DNA from: Clostridia bacterium
GTDB taxonomy: Bacteria > Bacillota > Clostridia > Oscillospirales > Acutalibacteraceae
NCBI GenBank assembly: GCA_024689165.1
Contig: JAILDS010000228.1
Span: forward strand, 1 to 5,755
Direction: 5' to 3'
Length of the DNA: 5,755 nucleotides
This document shows positions 5,673 through 5,755 of the stretch, piece after piece (the stretch's first letter is position 1; the number at the start of each line of letters is the position of its first letter). The translations under genes and the position numbers were made by a program. The notes beneath the pieces are model-generated. The model was given only the letters and a program-made list of their open reading frames with translations, was not told the DNA's origin and did no database searches.

Positions 5673-5755
5673 TCAGGAGCCGGACAGCCCGGACAGGGTC
5701 TTCAGCCTCAACGCGGGGCGGATGCCAGTGTCAACGCAGTCCGGAGAGTAAGGGG
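5673..5755 (-). CDS. C-terminal tail of an upstream gene, possibly DUF6273-like
   Basis: One minus-strand frame enters at the right edge and stays open for 26 codons to TGA at 5675-5673. It reads PYSPDCVDTGIRPALRLK and then LSGLSGS. The piece DTGIRPALRLK resembles the usual end of DUF6273-type domains found in secreted or surface proteins of gut Firmicutes, where a G-(V/I)-R-P-A-(L/F) motif is common near the C-terminus. That match is from memory over about eleven residues, so the family call is tentative. The other two minus frames hit stops within about 16 codons. The stop lies 30 bases before the following glycosyltransferase start, with that gene's ribosome site in between. This fits an upstream gene in the same direction, perhaps the same transcript. 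The final codons contain a short direct repeat (CTGTCCGG twice) that encodes LSGLSG. Confidence 0.42.
   Translation of the reverse strand, partial: PYSPDCVDTGIRPALRLKTLSGLSGS

Larger units (their letters stand above)
4833..5675 (-). repeat. Tandem gene duplication, unit 1 (upstream copy)
   Basis: The unit comprises the upstream glycosyltransferase plus about 30 bases before it. The flank TGACCCGACCGATGATTT followed by AAGG (5675-5651) matches TGACTGGACCGACGATTT followed by AAGG (4809-4783) before the second copy, roughly 21 of 27 aligned bases. Start-to-start distance and internal landmarks (for example GCTTCTATATCG on the plus strand at 5296 and 4429) both give an 867-base period. The flank includes the TGA stop of the upstream gene, so the duplicated segment began at or before that stop. 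Confidence 0.8.

Overview
All the genes I can support lie on the minus strand and read from high to low coordinates. The layout looks like one compact operon for building or decorating a cell-surface glycan or a lipid-linked sugar. Base composition is GC-rich by eye. Both ends of the window cut through a gene. There is no rRNA, tRNA, CRISPR array, transposase or phage gene, so the organism cannot be named. A cobalamin-type radical SAM enzyme with an oxygen-sensitive 4Fe-4S site, together with a cysteine-rich aminotransferase, suggests an anaerobic bacterium. The possible DUF6273-type tail at the right edge would suit a gut or rumen Firmicute, but this is weak inference.

Layout in transcription order: (1) 5755-5673, the last 26 codons of a gene entering from outside, with an ending like DUF6273-type surface proteins. 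(2) 5642-4833 and (3) 4775-3969, two tandem paralogous family-2 glycosyltransferases of the polyprenyl-phosphate type (GtrB/DPM1/ArnC-like), about three-quarters identical and repeating with an 867-bp period. (4) 3972-2854, a DegT/DnrJ/EryC1/StrS-family PLP sugar aminotransferase. (5) 2857-1382, a B12-binding-domain radical SAM protein. (6) 1380-1, a multi-pass membrane protein resembling GT-C (polyprenyl-phosphate-sugar-using) glycosyltransferases, running off the left edge.

Genes 3-4 and 4-5 overlap by four bases (ATGA), and genes 5-6 are one base apart, so the last four are almost certainly co-transcribed and translationally coupled. The only non-coding stretches are 30 bases (5643-5672), 57 bases (4776-4832) and one base (1381). 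I see no convincing promoter or terminator.

Proposed joint role (inference): the aminotransferase makes an amino sugar as a nucleotide sugar. One or both GT2 enzymes load a sugar onto polyprenyl phosphate at the inner face of the membrane, and the GT-C-like protein transfers it to an acceptor on the outer side. The radical SAM enzyme modifies the sugar, the lipid or the acceptor. An aminotransferase + polyprenyl GT2 + GT-C set recalls ArnB/ArnC/ArnT in logic, although no ArnA- or ArnD-like gene is present here. The combination with a radical SAM enzyme and duplicated, C-terminally shortened GT2 enzymes is the most unusual point of the window.
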